The notes: a model not told the origin generated them from the sequence alone. DNA of 64,000 bases from Anticarsia gemmatalis (GCF_050436995.1 NC_134766.1:1178001-1242000); one strand, 5' to 3'. Shown: positions 11,473 to 23,277, numbered from the stretch's first letter. Numbers and translations are program-made.

Positions 11473-12081
11473 TAAGCTTTGTTCCCTTAAATAAATATCA
11501 TTGGACAGCTCACAAGCGGTGATTTATTCCAAACTAAGTACCTAGAGCTTAATATTATACTATTCATAAATATATTTATGTACTTCTAAATACACACTTA
11601 TATTATTCTATCTAATGACAATTGTTGATTAGAAAATTGTTTAGAATGTGGCGTATTTTTATGTGAAATGTAAATAACCCGATACGAAGAATACGATGGC
11701 TCCAAGTAAAGCGTAGCGTGTTTAAATAAGCCACAGAATTATAAAAAACAAAACTAATGTTAAAGATTTTTCTTTAATTTTATATATAAATATTATTATG
11801 AGCAAATGATTAAGGTGGTCACCATACCATCTTTACATTAGATTTAATGGTCCGTTTCTATGTCCGCAGTCATGTGTCCGGTATTTGTGCTTGTACATAA
11901 GTCACGTGAAACAATATTAATTCGGTTGTTCTTACTACGGCGTTGACTTATCCATAAGAGGATAGACCCCCATTAAGAAAAAAAAATTATAGGGGCAGCG
12001 TTGTTACAACCACATAAGCTAAATTAACTCGAGTCCTCGGATGTCATCAAATCTCCTATATTGCATTCGTAGGAAAAGTCC
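11473..12081. other. No gene seen
   Basis: AT-rich with no recognised repeat or exon. Confidence 0.4.
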
Positions 12082-12255
12082 AAAAACTCCATTTTAAAGT
12101 GTCAATTCCAACTCCTTGCCTAGCACTGTCTTCCACAACAAGTACATAATATACTACAGTACATAAGGAGCAATAAACAACTCGACGGCTACAACAACTA
12201 CAAGGAGACACACAATTTGAACTTGCTCGATAACCGTCAGACTTCACAGCGAGAA
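12082..12255. repeat. Direct repeat, copy 1 of 2
   Basis: About 174 bp from AAAAACTCCATTTTAAAGTG to CTTCACAGCGAGAA recurs at 12583-12758 with roughly a dozen differences. The best conserved block spans CTTCCACAACAAGTACATAA to AAGGAGCAATAA. A small cysteine-rich frame on the minus strand (12056-12247) covers this copy, but the second copy does not preserve it, so it is not taken as a gene. Confidence 0.85.
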
Positions 12256-12395
12256 GGCATTATTCACAGAATCTTTAGATTTTCGCAATAGACATTATTA
12301 TAAAACAAACTCGCGACACATTATCAGTACTTAAACGGTAATGATAGCATTGTTATTACCACATAAAACACGTCTTCATCTCGAAAGTTACCAAA

Positions 12396-12537
12396 TCTAT
12401 ACTTACTAATATTATAAAGCTGAAGAGTTTGTTTGTTTGTTTGTTTGTTTGTTTGATTGTTTGTTTGTTTGTTTGTTTGTTTGTTTGTTTGTTTGAACGC
12501 GATAATCTCAGGAACTACTGGTCCGATTTGAAAAATT
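12396..12537 (+). mobile_element. 3'-truncated Helitron with long GTTT microsatellite
   Basis: TCTATACTTACTAATATTAT begins the element after A. It continues through AAGCTGAAGA, a GTTT run of about 68 bp (12427-12494, one GATT interruption), GATAATCTCAGGAACTACTGG and GGTCCGATTTGAAAAATTCC, then breaks off; the CTAG end is missing. The frame 12429-12650 is translation of the microsatellite. Confidence 0.85.
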
Positions 12538-12582
12538 CCAAGACGAAGACCAAATTTATTATAATATTAGAGACTATAACTC

Positions 12583-12758
12583 AAAAACTGCATTTTAAAC
12601 TGTCAATTCCAACTCCTTGTCTAGTACTGTCTTCCACAACAAGTACATAATATACTACAGTACATAAGGAGCAATAAACGCAACCCGACGGCTACAACAG
12701 ATACAAGGAGACACACAATTTGAACGCGCTCGACAACCGTCAGACTTCACAGCGAGAA
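12583..12758. repeat. Direct repeat, copy 2 of 2
   Basis: Sister of 12082-12255, offset about 500 bp in the same orientation, with the truncated Helitron between the two copies. The pair is old enough to have accumulated indels. Confidence 0.85.
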
Positions 12759-12929
12759 CATCACTCTGTTGTACATTCACTTAAAAGTAAATATAAAATA
12801 CAGCTGAACTGTTTTTGTTTATTTTGATGACATTTACAACGGAGATAGTTGATGCTATATAGAGAAGCTATCATTTTCAATGACAAGCTAGCCGCGAGTA
12901 TACAGGAGTACTGTATTTAATAAATATTT

Positions 12930-12960
12930 ATGTCTAACATATCATAAATATGTTAGACAT
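12930..12960. repeat. Perfect 13-bp-arm hairpin
   Basis: ATGTCTAACATAT, loop CATAA, then the exact reverse complement. No associated element was recognised. Confidence 0.8.
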
Positions 12961-14588
12961 GCTCTTAAAAAAGAAAAAAAATAGTCATACATGTGCCTCT
13001 ATAAAACCTCGCCTTACCAAAGGGGTAGGCAGACACCAGAGAACAAAATAAGATTAGACATTAGAAATAAGTATTAAAATAAAAGTAGCATCACGCCTTT
13101 TCTCCTAATACGCGCTTGAAGATATGTGTTAAATACGCCTACAATACGACGTTACTCCTTCGATTACATAAATAAAGGGTTTAACCTATTACCATGATAC
13201 ACCATACCTTAACAACTAAGCCAATTCTATTTCTATCAACCGGTGACATTTACAAAACACCTTATATTTTGATACACAAAGATTTTTAAAAGATATTCCT
13301 CGACAGATAAAGCCTTGGGATTTCAAAATAAACCGGGAACGGAAGACCCCAGATCTTCCCTTCTTTAGAAAAGGTGAGCTATATTTTTACTTTTCTTGGA
13401 AAAATAATATTTTACCGGCCATTATGTAACACTTTTCACAACTATACTTGCATTGAATTCACGCTTCTCGGAATCTCCCCTTTCATGGATTATCTCGTAT
13501 AGCTTTTCATTCTTGGAAATTATATTAGCTCCTGTCAGTAGCTTCGTCGAAAGATTTTTCGAAATAAATCCATGTTATAAAATATATTGTGTGCACCTAT
13601 TTTAACCAAAACATTTAGAGCTATTTTTTTGCTATTGACTTAGATGCTCTTTCGAACCGGTAGAACCGACGTAGATAACAATCAACCGATCAAAAAATAC
13701 AAAACATGACTATTTCAAATACTCTGCACTAATTTTACGAAATAAAAGATTCCTTGAATTTGAATTCGATAAAGTTTGTCCGAGAAATCAATCATATTTC
13801 AGACTTAGACATTGACTAACGTTAGAAGATAAAGAGGAAAGAAGAGAGCGAAGCCGCTAACATAAGCTAGTGTACAATAAACGTTACTTTAAAATGTTAC
13901 CTTATTTTCCAATTTTAAGAAAATATAAGTCTTAGTATTAAATTTTAAATTGTCTACAGTTTTGTCTGCGATAGTACGCGAGTAGAAAGTAAAATTGCGA
14001 ATAAAACTGTTACGTATCGACTTAAGTACGTATATTCTATATATAAGTAGGTATTAGCGTTCATACAACGTTGGAAACTTCTATGTAATAGCGTATAGAA
14101 GAGTCTGTTGGCTTATTTTATTTTGAGTTCGATAAAATGCTTGTGTTAGAAGAGTTGGGGAATAGTGAGATTATTTTACGCCCATATTGTTCGATGTAGT
14201 TGTCTTAAAATATAAGCTTTGATTGTAAATAAGGTAGATAAATAAGAATACAAAACATTTAGCGTTAAAGATCTGAAATCTTAAGCCGAATTAAATCTTT
14301 ATTTACTAGTAGATACTTCTTTTAAAACGATTGTTCGACCTAGAACACATTTCATAAATCTGCCACGTAGAGAAACACAAAATTAATAATTTATGTAAAC
14401 CATTTTAGAGACATCAAATATTGAATAGGTCCACCCGCTATTAAAAACCAACTATTTTATGAACAAGAAAAAAGATCCAGTTTTTTGGTCCTTAACAAAC
14501 ATTCCTACAGTTAAATTAAACAAAAGTGATTTTGGTCTTTTCTTTCATAACTTTTTAACTATCCGTGGTACTTTATTCTAGCACTGAC
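12961..14588. other. Non-coding stretch, probable intron of the WAP gene
   Basis: It lies 3' of the WAP exon on the minus strand and starts at that exon's donor site. No downstream exon (for example a sushi/CCP module) was recognised. A dispersed fragment with AGGGGTAGGCAGACACC is at about 13017-13035. Confidence 0.4.
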
Positions 14589-14691
14589 CTGGTTTGATAC
14601 AGGACATCCCGCAGGCTCCATCACAGAGGCACTTCTTCTTCCTACTCTTGCAGTCCTCGTCCGATGAGCACTTGCGAAGGCATTTCTGACC
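14589..14691 (-). CDS. WAP-type four-disulphide-core exon (partial gene)
   Basis: This 103-bp exon reads GQKCLRKC, SSDEDC, KSRKKKCLC, DGACGMSCIKP. Seven cysteines are arranged as in a whey-acidic-protein domain; the eighth is CPRD in the preceding exon (15208-15371). The acceptor is TTGTTGCAG|GG and the donor CCAG|GTCAGT. The exon begins in phase 0 and ends one base into a codon. WAP modules are extracellular, often protease inhibitors or parts of mosaic matrix and synaptic proteins. Here the usual adjacent cysteine pair is spaced as C-L-C. The absence of a typical inhibitory-loop pattern and the KCLCDGxCGMSC ending recall WAP-sushi proteins of the LEV-9 type (inference from memory). The rest of the gene is not visible. 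Confidence 0.8.
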
Positions 14692-15207
14692 CTGCAACAA
14701 GAATTACTCGGTTATTAATATTTTAACAATTAAAGTCCTTACTTAATAGTAAGGACCAACCAAGTACCAACAATATTTTCAATGATCGTGAAGATTTGTG
14801 TTTTCTCAAGCATACACAATCAAGAAGATAGTATTATTAACCCTGGTATCTAATTTTGATGAACAATTTCTGCCACGCATCACTGTTAATAATACTCAAT
14901 ATTTTCTTCTCTGCATCTTAAACGGGTTTATTCCAACGGTATACTGAGATCAGGAGTATATTCATATAACTTTTTAGTTTACTAGGAACCTAGGCTGACA
15001 TGCCCCGGGGTGATCTACGTTCTACGGTTCAGTTCTGCGTTTAGAGTTCATAGTTGAACGTGTGTTTACTTTGACCGGTGGTCTAACCACCTTTGTTGTA
15101 GAATAATAAGACAGTAATACATTGCAATGAATGCAAAAAGCGGAACCTCTGCACGCAAATCACTCGCAGTTTGACTGTCGGGTAATTATAGCTTTTAGTT
15201 TTCTTAC
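14692..15207 (-). other. Intron between the two WAP-gene exons
   Basis: This 516-bp interval starts on the minus strand with the donor CTT|GTAAGA (at 15206-15207) and ends with TTCTTGTTGCAG at 14692. The phases of both exons match (0/0). It is AT-rich with no other feature. Confidence 0.75.
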
Positions 15208-15371
15208 AAGCAACGTAGCCTGCTCCTCATCGCGAGGACACTTGGCGGAGGGTGAGTTGCGCGGGTTCTTGTACACTCGTCCGTCGTCGTCGGCGTCCGC
15301 GCGGCTCTGCTGCGTCGTCTCATCTTCGTCATCATCGTCGTCCGACGCGGTTGGACTCGGCAGCGATGATA
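15208..15371 (-). CDS. Exon with acidic linker and first WAP cysteine (partial gene)
   Basis: This 164-bp exon enters with two bases of a split codon (acceptor TTTTGTTGCAG) and leaves in phase 0 at the donor GTAAGA. It encodes a serine/proline start (SSLPSPTA), a strongly acidic run (SDDDDDEDE), TTQQSRADADDDGR, a basic VYKNPRNS segment, then CPRDEEQATLL. The last part supplies the first WAP cysteine and joins in frame to the exon at 14589-14691. It is GC-richer than its surroundings, as expected of coding sequence. The longer open frame upstream on the minus strand is taken as intron because a good acceptor precedes the acidic segment. The acidic part probably forms a flexible linker outside the cell. 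Confidence 0.75.
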
Positions 15372-16309
15372 CTGCAACAAAAGAACAATTTATAGATAAG
15401 AGTTCTAGAAATAATGCATAGTGTACACCCGCATTTGATGGACACGACACAGCCTGATTCAAAACCTAACCCTTCCCTCGCTCTGGTAGGAGAACTTTGT
15501 CTATTGGAAAGAATAAAGACGGAGAACACCTAAGAAACATCATAGCCATGCATTATTATCTACACATATTTTTGCAAATAAAATATCTTTTATTTTTATC
15601 TTTTTATCTTTCAAAAGAAAAGGGGAAAGCGAGACAATAAGATAAATAAAATATTGTAAATATTCACCATTGATAAAAAAGTAAAAATTTAACAATAAAA
15701 AAAGTAAGATAAATAGATAAATTCAAATGACAGATCTGAGTTCTTGGGATCGATGCCCGAGTCTAAACTTTGGTTTTGGGCTTTTTAATTCATATCAGAA
15801 TATTTTTTAACTGGAGCGCGGAGTTTAATAACGTGACTGGTATAAAATGAATGAATTAATAGAGCAATTGCCGTAATGTTGTTTGTTCGTAAAATATCCA
15901 CAGAACTACTTTTTACTACGAGTATTGTCATTATAAAAATAAAATTATATAAATACTATACCGTAGCTATATTAGTGAGTGCATATCGTACATTTCTGCC
16001 TACACAATACCCAACAGCCGTGATATTACTCAAAATATAGTCAGTGTCCTTAACTATTCACATTTCAATACCTTTCCCGCCTCTGTTGTCATAAAAATAT
16101 TATCTCTATGTGAAGAAACGTTTCCGTCCCCTTTTGGGTTTGTGTTGAGGCTCTGTAAGATAATAGTTTTATGCTTTTACGCCTCATTTGGCTTTCAGCG
16201 TATATTCTAGATAGGTAGTAAGTTTGATGCTATGGTTACTCTTAATAAAACATTTTAGAAAGATTGGCATTAGTTATTTGCATCAAAATTTGAGGTTTAT
16301 AGCCAGTTC
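15372..16309. other. No further exon seen upstream of the WAP gene exons
   Basis: AT-rich, presumably intron on the minus strand. No signal-peptide exon was recognised in this interval. Confidence 0.4.
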
Positions 16310-16505
16310 CGCTCAGCGGGCTGTTAATGTTCGTTAAGTTAAGCGACGTTGGTGCGGTCATTCCATAGACGGGTAGCATAGTGGAATTCGAATTGAGCGT
16401 CTACTTCCTTTGGAACGCAAAAAATACTTATGTACTGGTAATAAATTGTCTACTAAGATAACAGTCTTTAAGCCGTGTCAAAGGCCTTTTCGGGAGGCTT
16501 AAAAA
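16310..16505 (+). repeat. Eroded 5S-like SINE (family D)
   Basis: GGTGCGGTCATTCCATAGACGGGTA in the head and ACTAAGATAACAGTC, GTCAAAGGCC and GGGAGGCTTAAA in the body match the better copies at 25941 and 42910. The C-box equivalent is damaged. Confidence 0.6.
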
Positions 16506-16999
16506 ATGTGACTTTTACCTCTAACCATATGATAGAATGAAAAAAATCTGTAAGATTAAAAAGTAAGCTCTTGAAAGCTAGTCGATAGCAGTGACTGTAG
16601 ACCATCGCACTATAGACCAGACAAATCAGTCATAAATTCACCCAAACCAGAAATCGAACCTGAAACCTACCCATTCTCATAATCTTCATTCCTTTGTAAT
16701 TATTTATCGCCAAAGCTAAGCGACTACCCTTATTTACGCACACATTATCAGGTCGTTTGAGCACTTTTGCAAATGGCCGCCAGAGGGCGGTGTAATGGCC
16801 GTGTTTAGGATCATCGAACGTCTACAGGTGTTCAAGAGAGGTATATTTAGACCATGGCTCATTATAAATGCGGGCTTTTGGTGGTTGATGTTTGGGTGTA
16901 CTGATCTTAGATAAATGTTGAGTAAGTAAGTTAACTTATGTTTTATTAAAAAGTGCTCTATGGTAGTTAAAAAAAATATATGTTCAAAGATTTATCTTA

Positions 17000-17180
17000 C
17001 ACTGCTGACCCGCGCAGCTCCGCTCACGCTTTCTTGTTTTTATTTAATACCGTGCATTTTCAAATTTATTCATCTTTTACAACTTCTCTGGACTTCCACA
17101 AATAATTCAAGACAAAAATTAGCCAAATCGGTCCAGCAATCTAGATACAGCCTAGTTAGACCCGTAATAATCGTTTATGT
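17000..17180 (-). mobile_element. Decayed Helitron-like element
   Basis: CTGCTGACCCGCGCAGCTCCGCTCACGC resembles the reverse-complemented 3' end of the Helitron families here, and GCCAAATCGGTCCAGCAAT resembles their internal primer-like block. The 5' end is not recognisable. Confidence 0.5.
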
Positions 17181-17284
17181 ATTTCACCAACATCTTTACT
17201 TATACGGCACGGGAACTACCGGGATAATGCTTTGCTTTAGAAAAGTAAAGCGGAATATTGCACTTTATTTTGGTATACCGTTAA

Positions 17285-17400
17285 TTAATTTATTAAAATC
17301 AAAATCAAAATCAAAATCAAATCATTTATTCATTTAGGTCAAGTGCTGACACTTATGATAGTCAATGATACAGAGAGTGAATTTACTTAATTACATAATA
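17285..17400 (-). repeat. 3' end of a non-LTR retrotransposon with AAAATC microsatellite
   Basis: The AAAATC run (17296-17320) is followed by ATCATTTATTCATTTAGGTC and GCTGACACTTATGATAGTCA, GATACAGAGAGTGAATTTAC. The same block occurs at 20766-20850 and 57543-57620. The simple-repeat tail suggests a LINE 3' end in minus orientation; the clade (CR1-like) is a guess. Confidence 0.55.
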
Positions 17401-19077
17401 ATCTTGCACCACGAAACTGTAAAATATAGTTATATCCTCAATTACCATTTATTTTAATCAATCAAACAAGACATCAGCTTTACCGAACTAAATATTAAAA
17501 TTTTGGAGAAAAAATATTTATTTATCTTAAGTTTATACAATAATTCAAACTTTCTCCCTACTTACCAAAAAGACATTGACCTTATCAACTCCTCTCAGAT
17601 CTATTCCTTCCAAAACGGTTAATTATCCTCCCAAGATAATTAATTACTGAGTAATTATTATAATTAAACGCCATCATTAGTCGGCAGATGGTGGCTATCT
17701 GGACGTTTTCCTTATGGTGACTTTATGGGAAAAAGAAATGGGAAATGTTATGGGAAGAAAAAATAATGGGAACGTAATTTATTTGACTATCTCCTTGGTC
17801 AAGGGTAGGAAATGACAAAACGCAGAGTCCTCCAGGTCATTTCTTTTCTGGGAAACGAGTAGAGTGGTATTAAATATTATGTAGAAGAACGGTAATTTGA
17901 GAGAATATAATGTTCTTAATAAAAAATATATGGTCTCCCTGTTGTTTTTCATTCATTAAAAATGTTTTAGTCAACGATGTTTATCAGCAATTTGAGCTTG
18001 AGCACTATTATTTTATGAATAAGGTCATTATATTATTTACCATATTATCAATTATGAATATGAATATCCATAAAGGTAAATGGAACTAAGGAAAGTCAGT
18101 TGCTACTTGTTTCAAACCCTGAAACTTCCTTTGCGTTATAAATAAGTGACTCATAGATATTATTTAAACTACACATCTACCGATTTTCAAATAACATCTA
18201 CGCTTAGCTCTTATATACTGAAATATTAATTTACTATCACAAACCCGTCTCGATTTCATCCTTCATTAACGCTACCAAACGCTGGCAAGTAAATTGCTTC
18301 ATTCACATTCATACATACATAACGTCAAATGCCTGACTGAAGGCTCCACTCGTCCCTTTTGAAGGATATAATTCAATTTAAATTAAAGTGACACTTATAA
18401 TTAAAATTTCAGAACGTCCAGAGGTCCCTTTTATGCGTAATAAACTCTAAGATTCACTAACAATTAGACCTTAAGGTAAGTACAGGTAAGATTTATAACA
18501 TGAAACATTTTAGACTAATCGAGCATAGAGCAAGCCGCAAAATATAGTTAAACATTTTAGAAAACTGCGTAACAGTTTATCGTGCTATGTTAACAGTCAA
18601 CAAAATAATATTACATATCATAGGATTCCGTTTTAATTTTATTTCGTAAAAAAGGTTTTATTTTTCAATTCTCACCGGATGCAAAATTCCTCAAACTTTG
18701 AAGACAGCTCAAGGGGACAGTAAAGATAGTATAACCGACTAAACAATGAACGTAAGTAATATTGCTTATCACTGTGGTCGAAAACAGAAATAACACAATT
18801 TACAAAAATAATAGCTGACTAGTATGGAGCGAATTTTAATAGCGAACAGCGAGCATTCACTCGTACATTTTTCTACATCTAATACATATTGTCCTTAACA
18901 CCACCAGGTGTAGTCCCGAAGCTATTTGACTAAGAAAGTAATTATCAGCCCCTTTCATCTTCGTTCTTTACGTAATTAGGGGTCCTTTGTCGCTCCACAT
19001 TCGGACCAATTACATGCGGAACACGTGGCTCGGACTAATTGTAATCACAGTAATGTGGCTTGTTGTATGAGAATTAT
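17401..19077. other. AT-rich stretch, no gene seen
   Basis: No repeats or exons recognised. Confidence 0.4.
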
Positions 19078-19150
19078 TTATTATTTACTGCTTCTGTGGT
19101 TGGTAGTTTATGCGACTGCTAATACGAGGTCTAAGGTTCGATTCCCTATC
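19078..19150 (+). repeat. Eroded SINE-B head
   Basis: GCTTCTGTGGTTGGTAGTTTATGCGACTGCTAATACGAGGTC with a B box GGTTCGATTCCC; the body is not recognisable. Confidence 0.5.
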
Positions 19151-19754
19151 ACGTGTCTTAGGTGACAATTAGTGTACCCATAACTTTTAAACTCTCGCGT
19201 TGCATGTTTAATATAAAATAGAATACGGGAATTAACGTGAACACGCATTTTACCTTAAAATGCCTAACGTTTTGGCGCAGGTTGCACTCGCCGTGGTCGC
19301 AGGCTGACTGACTAGGTTACGTTAAATTGATGGTCATGATTCAGTCTATTGCTGCTTTGACGTAACGTGTTAATCGCTGTAGTCTAAGGAAGAACGCAAT
19401 GTACAGCAAAATGGATTTAAAATAGTTGTCAACTGAGATACGCGATAGCCCTGGTCGGTCAAAGTGCTTTAGGTCTTTTCTAATTTGTATTAGCATATTT
19501 TTAATAGACTTGCCTACTATTACATAGAAATAAGATTGTTAACGGCGAAACGACCGAGGCAGTGATTTTTCATACTTTAATTAAAAATAGATGAATTTTC
19601 ATAAATATTTTCAGTATGTATAATAATTTTTACGTGTAAATAACTTCCTAGAATCAAGAGAACAACAATATCATTAAAATAACTCTTCAGATTATTAACC
19701 CAATTCCCAATACAACAAAAATATACTTCAAATTAATACAAACACTGACAAACT

Positions 19755-19925
19755 ATCGGCAGAGCAATCCCGGAGCGGTCCCGCGGGATATCCCGGGAAA
19801 TTCCCATCCCAACTTGTTGTACTAAATAAATAATTAGCCACTCAATCCCGAGGCCGGGCTAATCTGTTGGGACCCTGCGATATGCTTGGGCCCCGTTTGC
19901 CTGGAATTCAGGCAACTGGTTAAAA
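19755..19925. other. GC-rich patch with near-palindromic CCCGGGA motifs
   Basis: CCCGCGGGATATCCCGGGAA and CCCGAGGCCGGGC lie in AT-rich surroundings with no open frame. Similar isolated GC patches occur at 47855-47950 and 60890-61100. It may be regulatory or a decayed palindromic element. Confidence 0.4.
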
Positions 19926-20499
19926 GTGGGATTTGTTTAGACATGCTCTTTATTTCGAGTGTATTGTAGGCTAGGGATGTGGGATATAAGGCCTGAATTT
20001 TGTGTGGTGTTGTATTGTGTTAGGTTATTTAAACGTGGTGATGAAAGTACTGTTGCTTTATGCCGAAATTTTTATGTTGTCGTGACGCTTTTCATATGGA
20101 GTGTGTGAAATTTGCGCTGTCGAAAAATTTTAGACTGACTTAATAATTAGGGATAGGAGGTTCTCTCTCTATATTGTTTTTATGTTTGTTACAATATAAC
20201 TTTATACTGGTAGAATAGATTTTTATGTATTTTATCTAAAGGTGACTTCTATGTAGTACCATTTTTATTTTAATAAGATTAAACGAGTAGTTTTTAAATA
20301 TGCTTGAAAATACATAGCTTACTATTATCGACATTAATGATTTAGCCATGATTTTATTTCATGGTGCTAATAAAATCATTTTTGCAATCGATTTTTCGTA
20401 AGAATTATTTATGTAAAATTATTGATAGTAATGATACTGTTTGCAAAATCCTCCTTATAAATTCTTCCAAGCAATTTTGATAGTACATTTTGATCGCAA

Positions 20500-20725
20500 G
20501 GTCTTTTCGAAAGGTTCAATTCCCGAGACGGCTTTAAAGTTATTTGGTTTTTCATGTAGCTAACTCACGTAATGGGCCCGTCCCGATATTACCTACTTGG
20601 GACCAATATTGTGAACGTTGAAAAGTACCAATATGTACGTATATTTATACTTCAGTCAGTCTATAAACAATATTTTTCTCTTCTGCTCATACCTTTGGGT
20701 ATAACAGCCGTGATATTAAAAACTA
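20500..20725 (+). repeat. Eroded SINE-B, plus copy
   Basis: A B-box-like GGTTCAATTCCCGAGACGG near the left and ACCTTTGGGTATAACAG at the right mark the head and tail; the middle is heavily mutated. An inverted tail of a second copy (20732-20760, GTTATACCAAAAGTGTAGGC) follows immediately. Confidence 0.5.
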
Positions 20726-20731
20726 AAGTAT

Positions 20732-21012
20732 CGCGTCTGTTATACCAAAAGTGTAGGCATAATGAAACAATCCAAATCAAATATTATTTAGATCACATGC
20801 TGACACTTATGATAGTCAATGATATATAGAGAGTGAATTTACCTAAGTAGATCAAGTACACCCATCCGTTGCCATTTACCGGACACGTAACCAAACTACG
20901 GACTACTATTAAGAAATATAAGAAACGAGCAATAGTAATGCTCGACCGGGGAATCGAACCCGCGACCTCACAATCAGCAGTCGTACACACTACCCACCGC
21001 GCCACAGAGGCA
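20732..21012 (-). repeat. SINE-B minus copy with embedded LINE 3'-end block
   Basis: The tail (20732-20760) and head (20855-21012, with B box GGGTTCGATTCCCC and GCCTCTGTGGCGCGGTGG on the minus strand) flank a block at 20766-20850 matching the LINE 3' end at 17320. The mosaic suggests insertion of one element into another or template switching. The frame MARWVVCTTADCEVAGSIPR at 20793-21005 is a SINE translation. Confidence 0.65.
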
Positions 21013-21327
21013 AAAAGAAAGTAATCAGGAAAAACAAACCACGTTTAATAAACTCTTTATTTGTTTACTTTCTAACAGTATTGTTGTCCTCTTCTCACGT
21101 ATATCGTGGTCTCATTCATCGAGGAAATGGAACTATTTCCATGCACGACACAGGCTAGCGTTCAAGGGAAATACAATGGCGGGCGGAGTAAGGAAACGAA
21201 TACTATACATTAATTATCTTGTGTGATGTGCGCATGTATGCACGGAATATTAGGGTGCGAGTGCAGGTGGGCGGAGCGGGGATGAGCAAGCGATTTGGCG
21301 ATGTAAATAATACACGAACTTTATTTT

Positions 21328-21502
21328 GACTACCTCCGTGGCGCAGTGGTTTAGGTCACCACACCGCTACGTCATACACTACGCGTTGCGTCTGGAGGTC
21401 GTGCGTTCGATTCCCACGCGGAGTAATTATTTGTGCGATCCACAAATAATTGTTTCGGGTCTACTTGTACTGTATCTCCATTGTTTGTATGTTTGTCTTT
21501 AA
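21328..21502 (+). repeat. SINE-A, 3'-truncated
   Basis: A box GTGGCGCAGTGG, B box CGTTCGATTCCC and the ATTTGTGCGATCCACAAATA segment are intact. The ACAAGAGCAATTCTTAG tail is missing; a MITE begins about 20 bp further on. Confidence 0.85.
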
Positions 21503-21522
21503 AAGAACATGTACAATCTTTA

Positions 21523-21738
21523 CAGTCCCGACAATTTAATAGAGAGCCTATGCAGGTTCGATTAGCCTAGATTATAATTTACAATTCTATGCATATACAA
21601 AATAAAGTTGCCGTAATCAATAGGCTTCAGCTGCCCAAGCCTATAGGTCATTGATGACGTGAATGTTGAATTGTATATACCTTCGACAGCTCTGCAAAGT
21701 AACGCTGCATATAAGGCTCTCTATTAAGTTGTCACTGT
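21523..21738. mobile_element. TIR element (family G MITE)
   Basis: CAGTCCCGACAATTTAATAGAGAGCCTATGCA at the left is mirrored at the right by TGCATATAAGGCTCTCTATTAAGTTGTCACTG. The related element at 46425-46628 has the same ends. It encodes nothing; the superfamily is unassigned because the target duplication is unclear. Confidence 0.7.
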
Positions 21739-22140
21739 CTGTCTAGTAAACTTTCGCGGTTAAATTCCTAAATTGATTTTAAGAGAAGATCTGGGATCAA
21801 AATAGAACTACATAAATTTTCGAGTATTAATTTTTTTATGGCAATACAAACAGATCTTCCATTTATTCTGAATAATTAGGATTAATTAAAACCACCGCAT
21901 ATAAACCAAAATTATTTCTTAAATAAAAAACGCCATTTTCCATACAAAACGAAACCGACAATCGTATAAAATTCACGTAATTTATGTGATAAATTATTTA
22001 ACGCTATAAAAATGAAAATGATCAATTTCCACGTTGGCAGTGAGGAATGTTCATAATAATTGATGACTTTAGCGAAATGCATTAATTTTCTATAACCATG
22101 ACGATAGTTCACACATGAAAACACTCGTGGTTTATTAGGT
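21739..22140. other. No gene seen
   Basis: AT-rich; the minus-strand frame 21912-22124 has no domain or splice context. Confidence 0.4.
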
Positions 22141-22668
22141 ACAGGACTGAGAGTAGCGGAGAGGGGAGCGAGTTTATGCGATCAGCGATTTTAGTGATGA
22201 ATTTATTGGTAGGTATTTTGTTTAGTATAGCAATTTAAATTTAAACCCTTGAAAGATTGAATAATAAGTTTAATATTTTATATTCGTTTCTTGTAATTAT
22301 GAATTGTATTACTTGATAGTACCCTTTAAAATGCACTATAAAAATATAACGTAAGATTTGGAACAATCGACACGCTGTACTAAATATGACAAGCGTCGTT
22401 ATTTATTCCATGGACTTTCTTGGAGAAAAGGCATGGTTGTATTTATGATATATTTCTGTTACTGAGATGATCACGAAACGATTGGATTTTCAATGACAAC
22501 TGCTTACAAAAATATTAAAATAATAAGTAATAATAAAACCCCTAACTTACACGTTTTTTGAATAGTGGATGACTTAGATCAACAAATGACATAATTCAAC
22601 TCAAAACATATACAACAAATCACTCAATCCGCTTATGCAAATCGCTCCCCGCTCCGCTCGTCTCAGTC
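22141..22668. repeat. Possible decayed inverted-repeat element
   Basis: GACTGAGAGTAGCGGAGAGGGGAGCGAGTTTATGCG near the left end is mirrored imperfectly by the complement of CGCTTATGCAAATCGCTCCCCGCTCCGCTCGTCTCAGTC at the right. The interior is AT-rich with no coding potential. No target duplication was found. Confidence 0.4.
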
Positions 22669-22686
22669 ACCACACTCTTACATAGT

Positions 22687-22905
22687 CATTAGAGCGCGCA
22701 CTTTTACCGGAACCAAACCCGACACCACCGCGATAGTAGCCGGAAGGTGTTCTGCTAATACTCCTGGGAATTAGCTGCCGTGATTATGTTGTATCAATGG
22801 AATGATCTATGTAATCGAATATCTTTGTAGGATTATTGTTAAGTTAAGTTAAGTAAAGTGAGGTTGGTTTATGGATGGGTCGGTGTTTGAGTGGTAGATT
22901 AATGT
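22687..22905. repeat. Local duplication, copy 1
   Basis: The first about 136 bp (22687-22822, from TCATTAGAGCGCGCACTTTT to TGTAATCGAATAT) match 23278-23413 with only two differences. The next about 80 bp match less well with indels. Copies are 591 bp apart, same orientation. Confidence 0.9.
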
Positions 22906-23099
22906 TTCGTAGTTTAGGCAAGATAATATGGTCTTGTTTGTTATTATGATATATGTGTATGTGTACTAGTGTAATAGTATTAGACATGTAGCTAAGTGTA
23001 GTGCCATACTTGCGGACCGTTCCTCTCAACATGCTCACAATTTATGATACATTTATCAAAATTGCGATGTGTTCTTCGTAACGTTGAACATTCAAGTAA

Positions 23100-23160
23100 A
23101 GTGTGTCGTCTCTCACTAAGGGAGGAAACTCTTGCCCAGCAGTGGGCAGCAATAAACAGT
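23100..23160 (+). repeat. LINE 3'-end fragment
   Basis: GTCTCTCACTAAGGGAGGAAACTCTTGCCCAGCAGTGGGC resembles the 3' coding end of RTE-type LINEs, repeated elsewhere in this window (33225, 51400, 54240). Confidence 0.55.
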
Positions 23161-23277
23161 TATTGTTTTAATTGGTTTAATAATAACAGCTTAAGTCTGC
23201 TTTGCTTATTATGTTTATATCTGAAACTATTACTCCTATTCATTGCATAAAGAAAAATAACTTTTAACCTTTATCAT

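Noticed and set aside
12056..12247. Small cysteine-rich minus-strand frame
   Set aside because: It lies on a duplicated unit and the second copy does not keep the frame; no signal peptide or splice context.
12429..12650. Frame starting with a repeated CLFV pattern
   Set aside because: Translation of the GTTT microsatellite inside a Helitron.
20793..21005. Minus-strand frame with CEVAGSIPRS
   Set aside because: Classic by-product of a tRNA-derived SINE head, not a protein.
21328..21430. tRNA-like sequence with A and B boxes
   Set aside because: The head continues into the SINE-A body and does not fold as a complete tRNA with a proper acceptor stem; treated as a SINE, not a tRNA gene. The same holds for the other heads.
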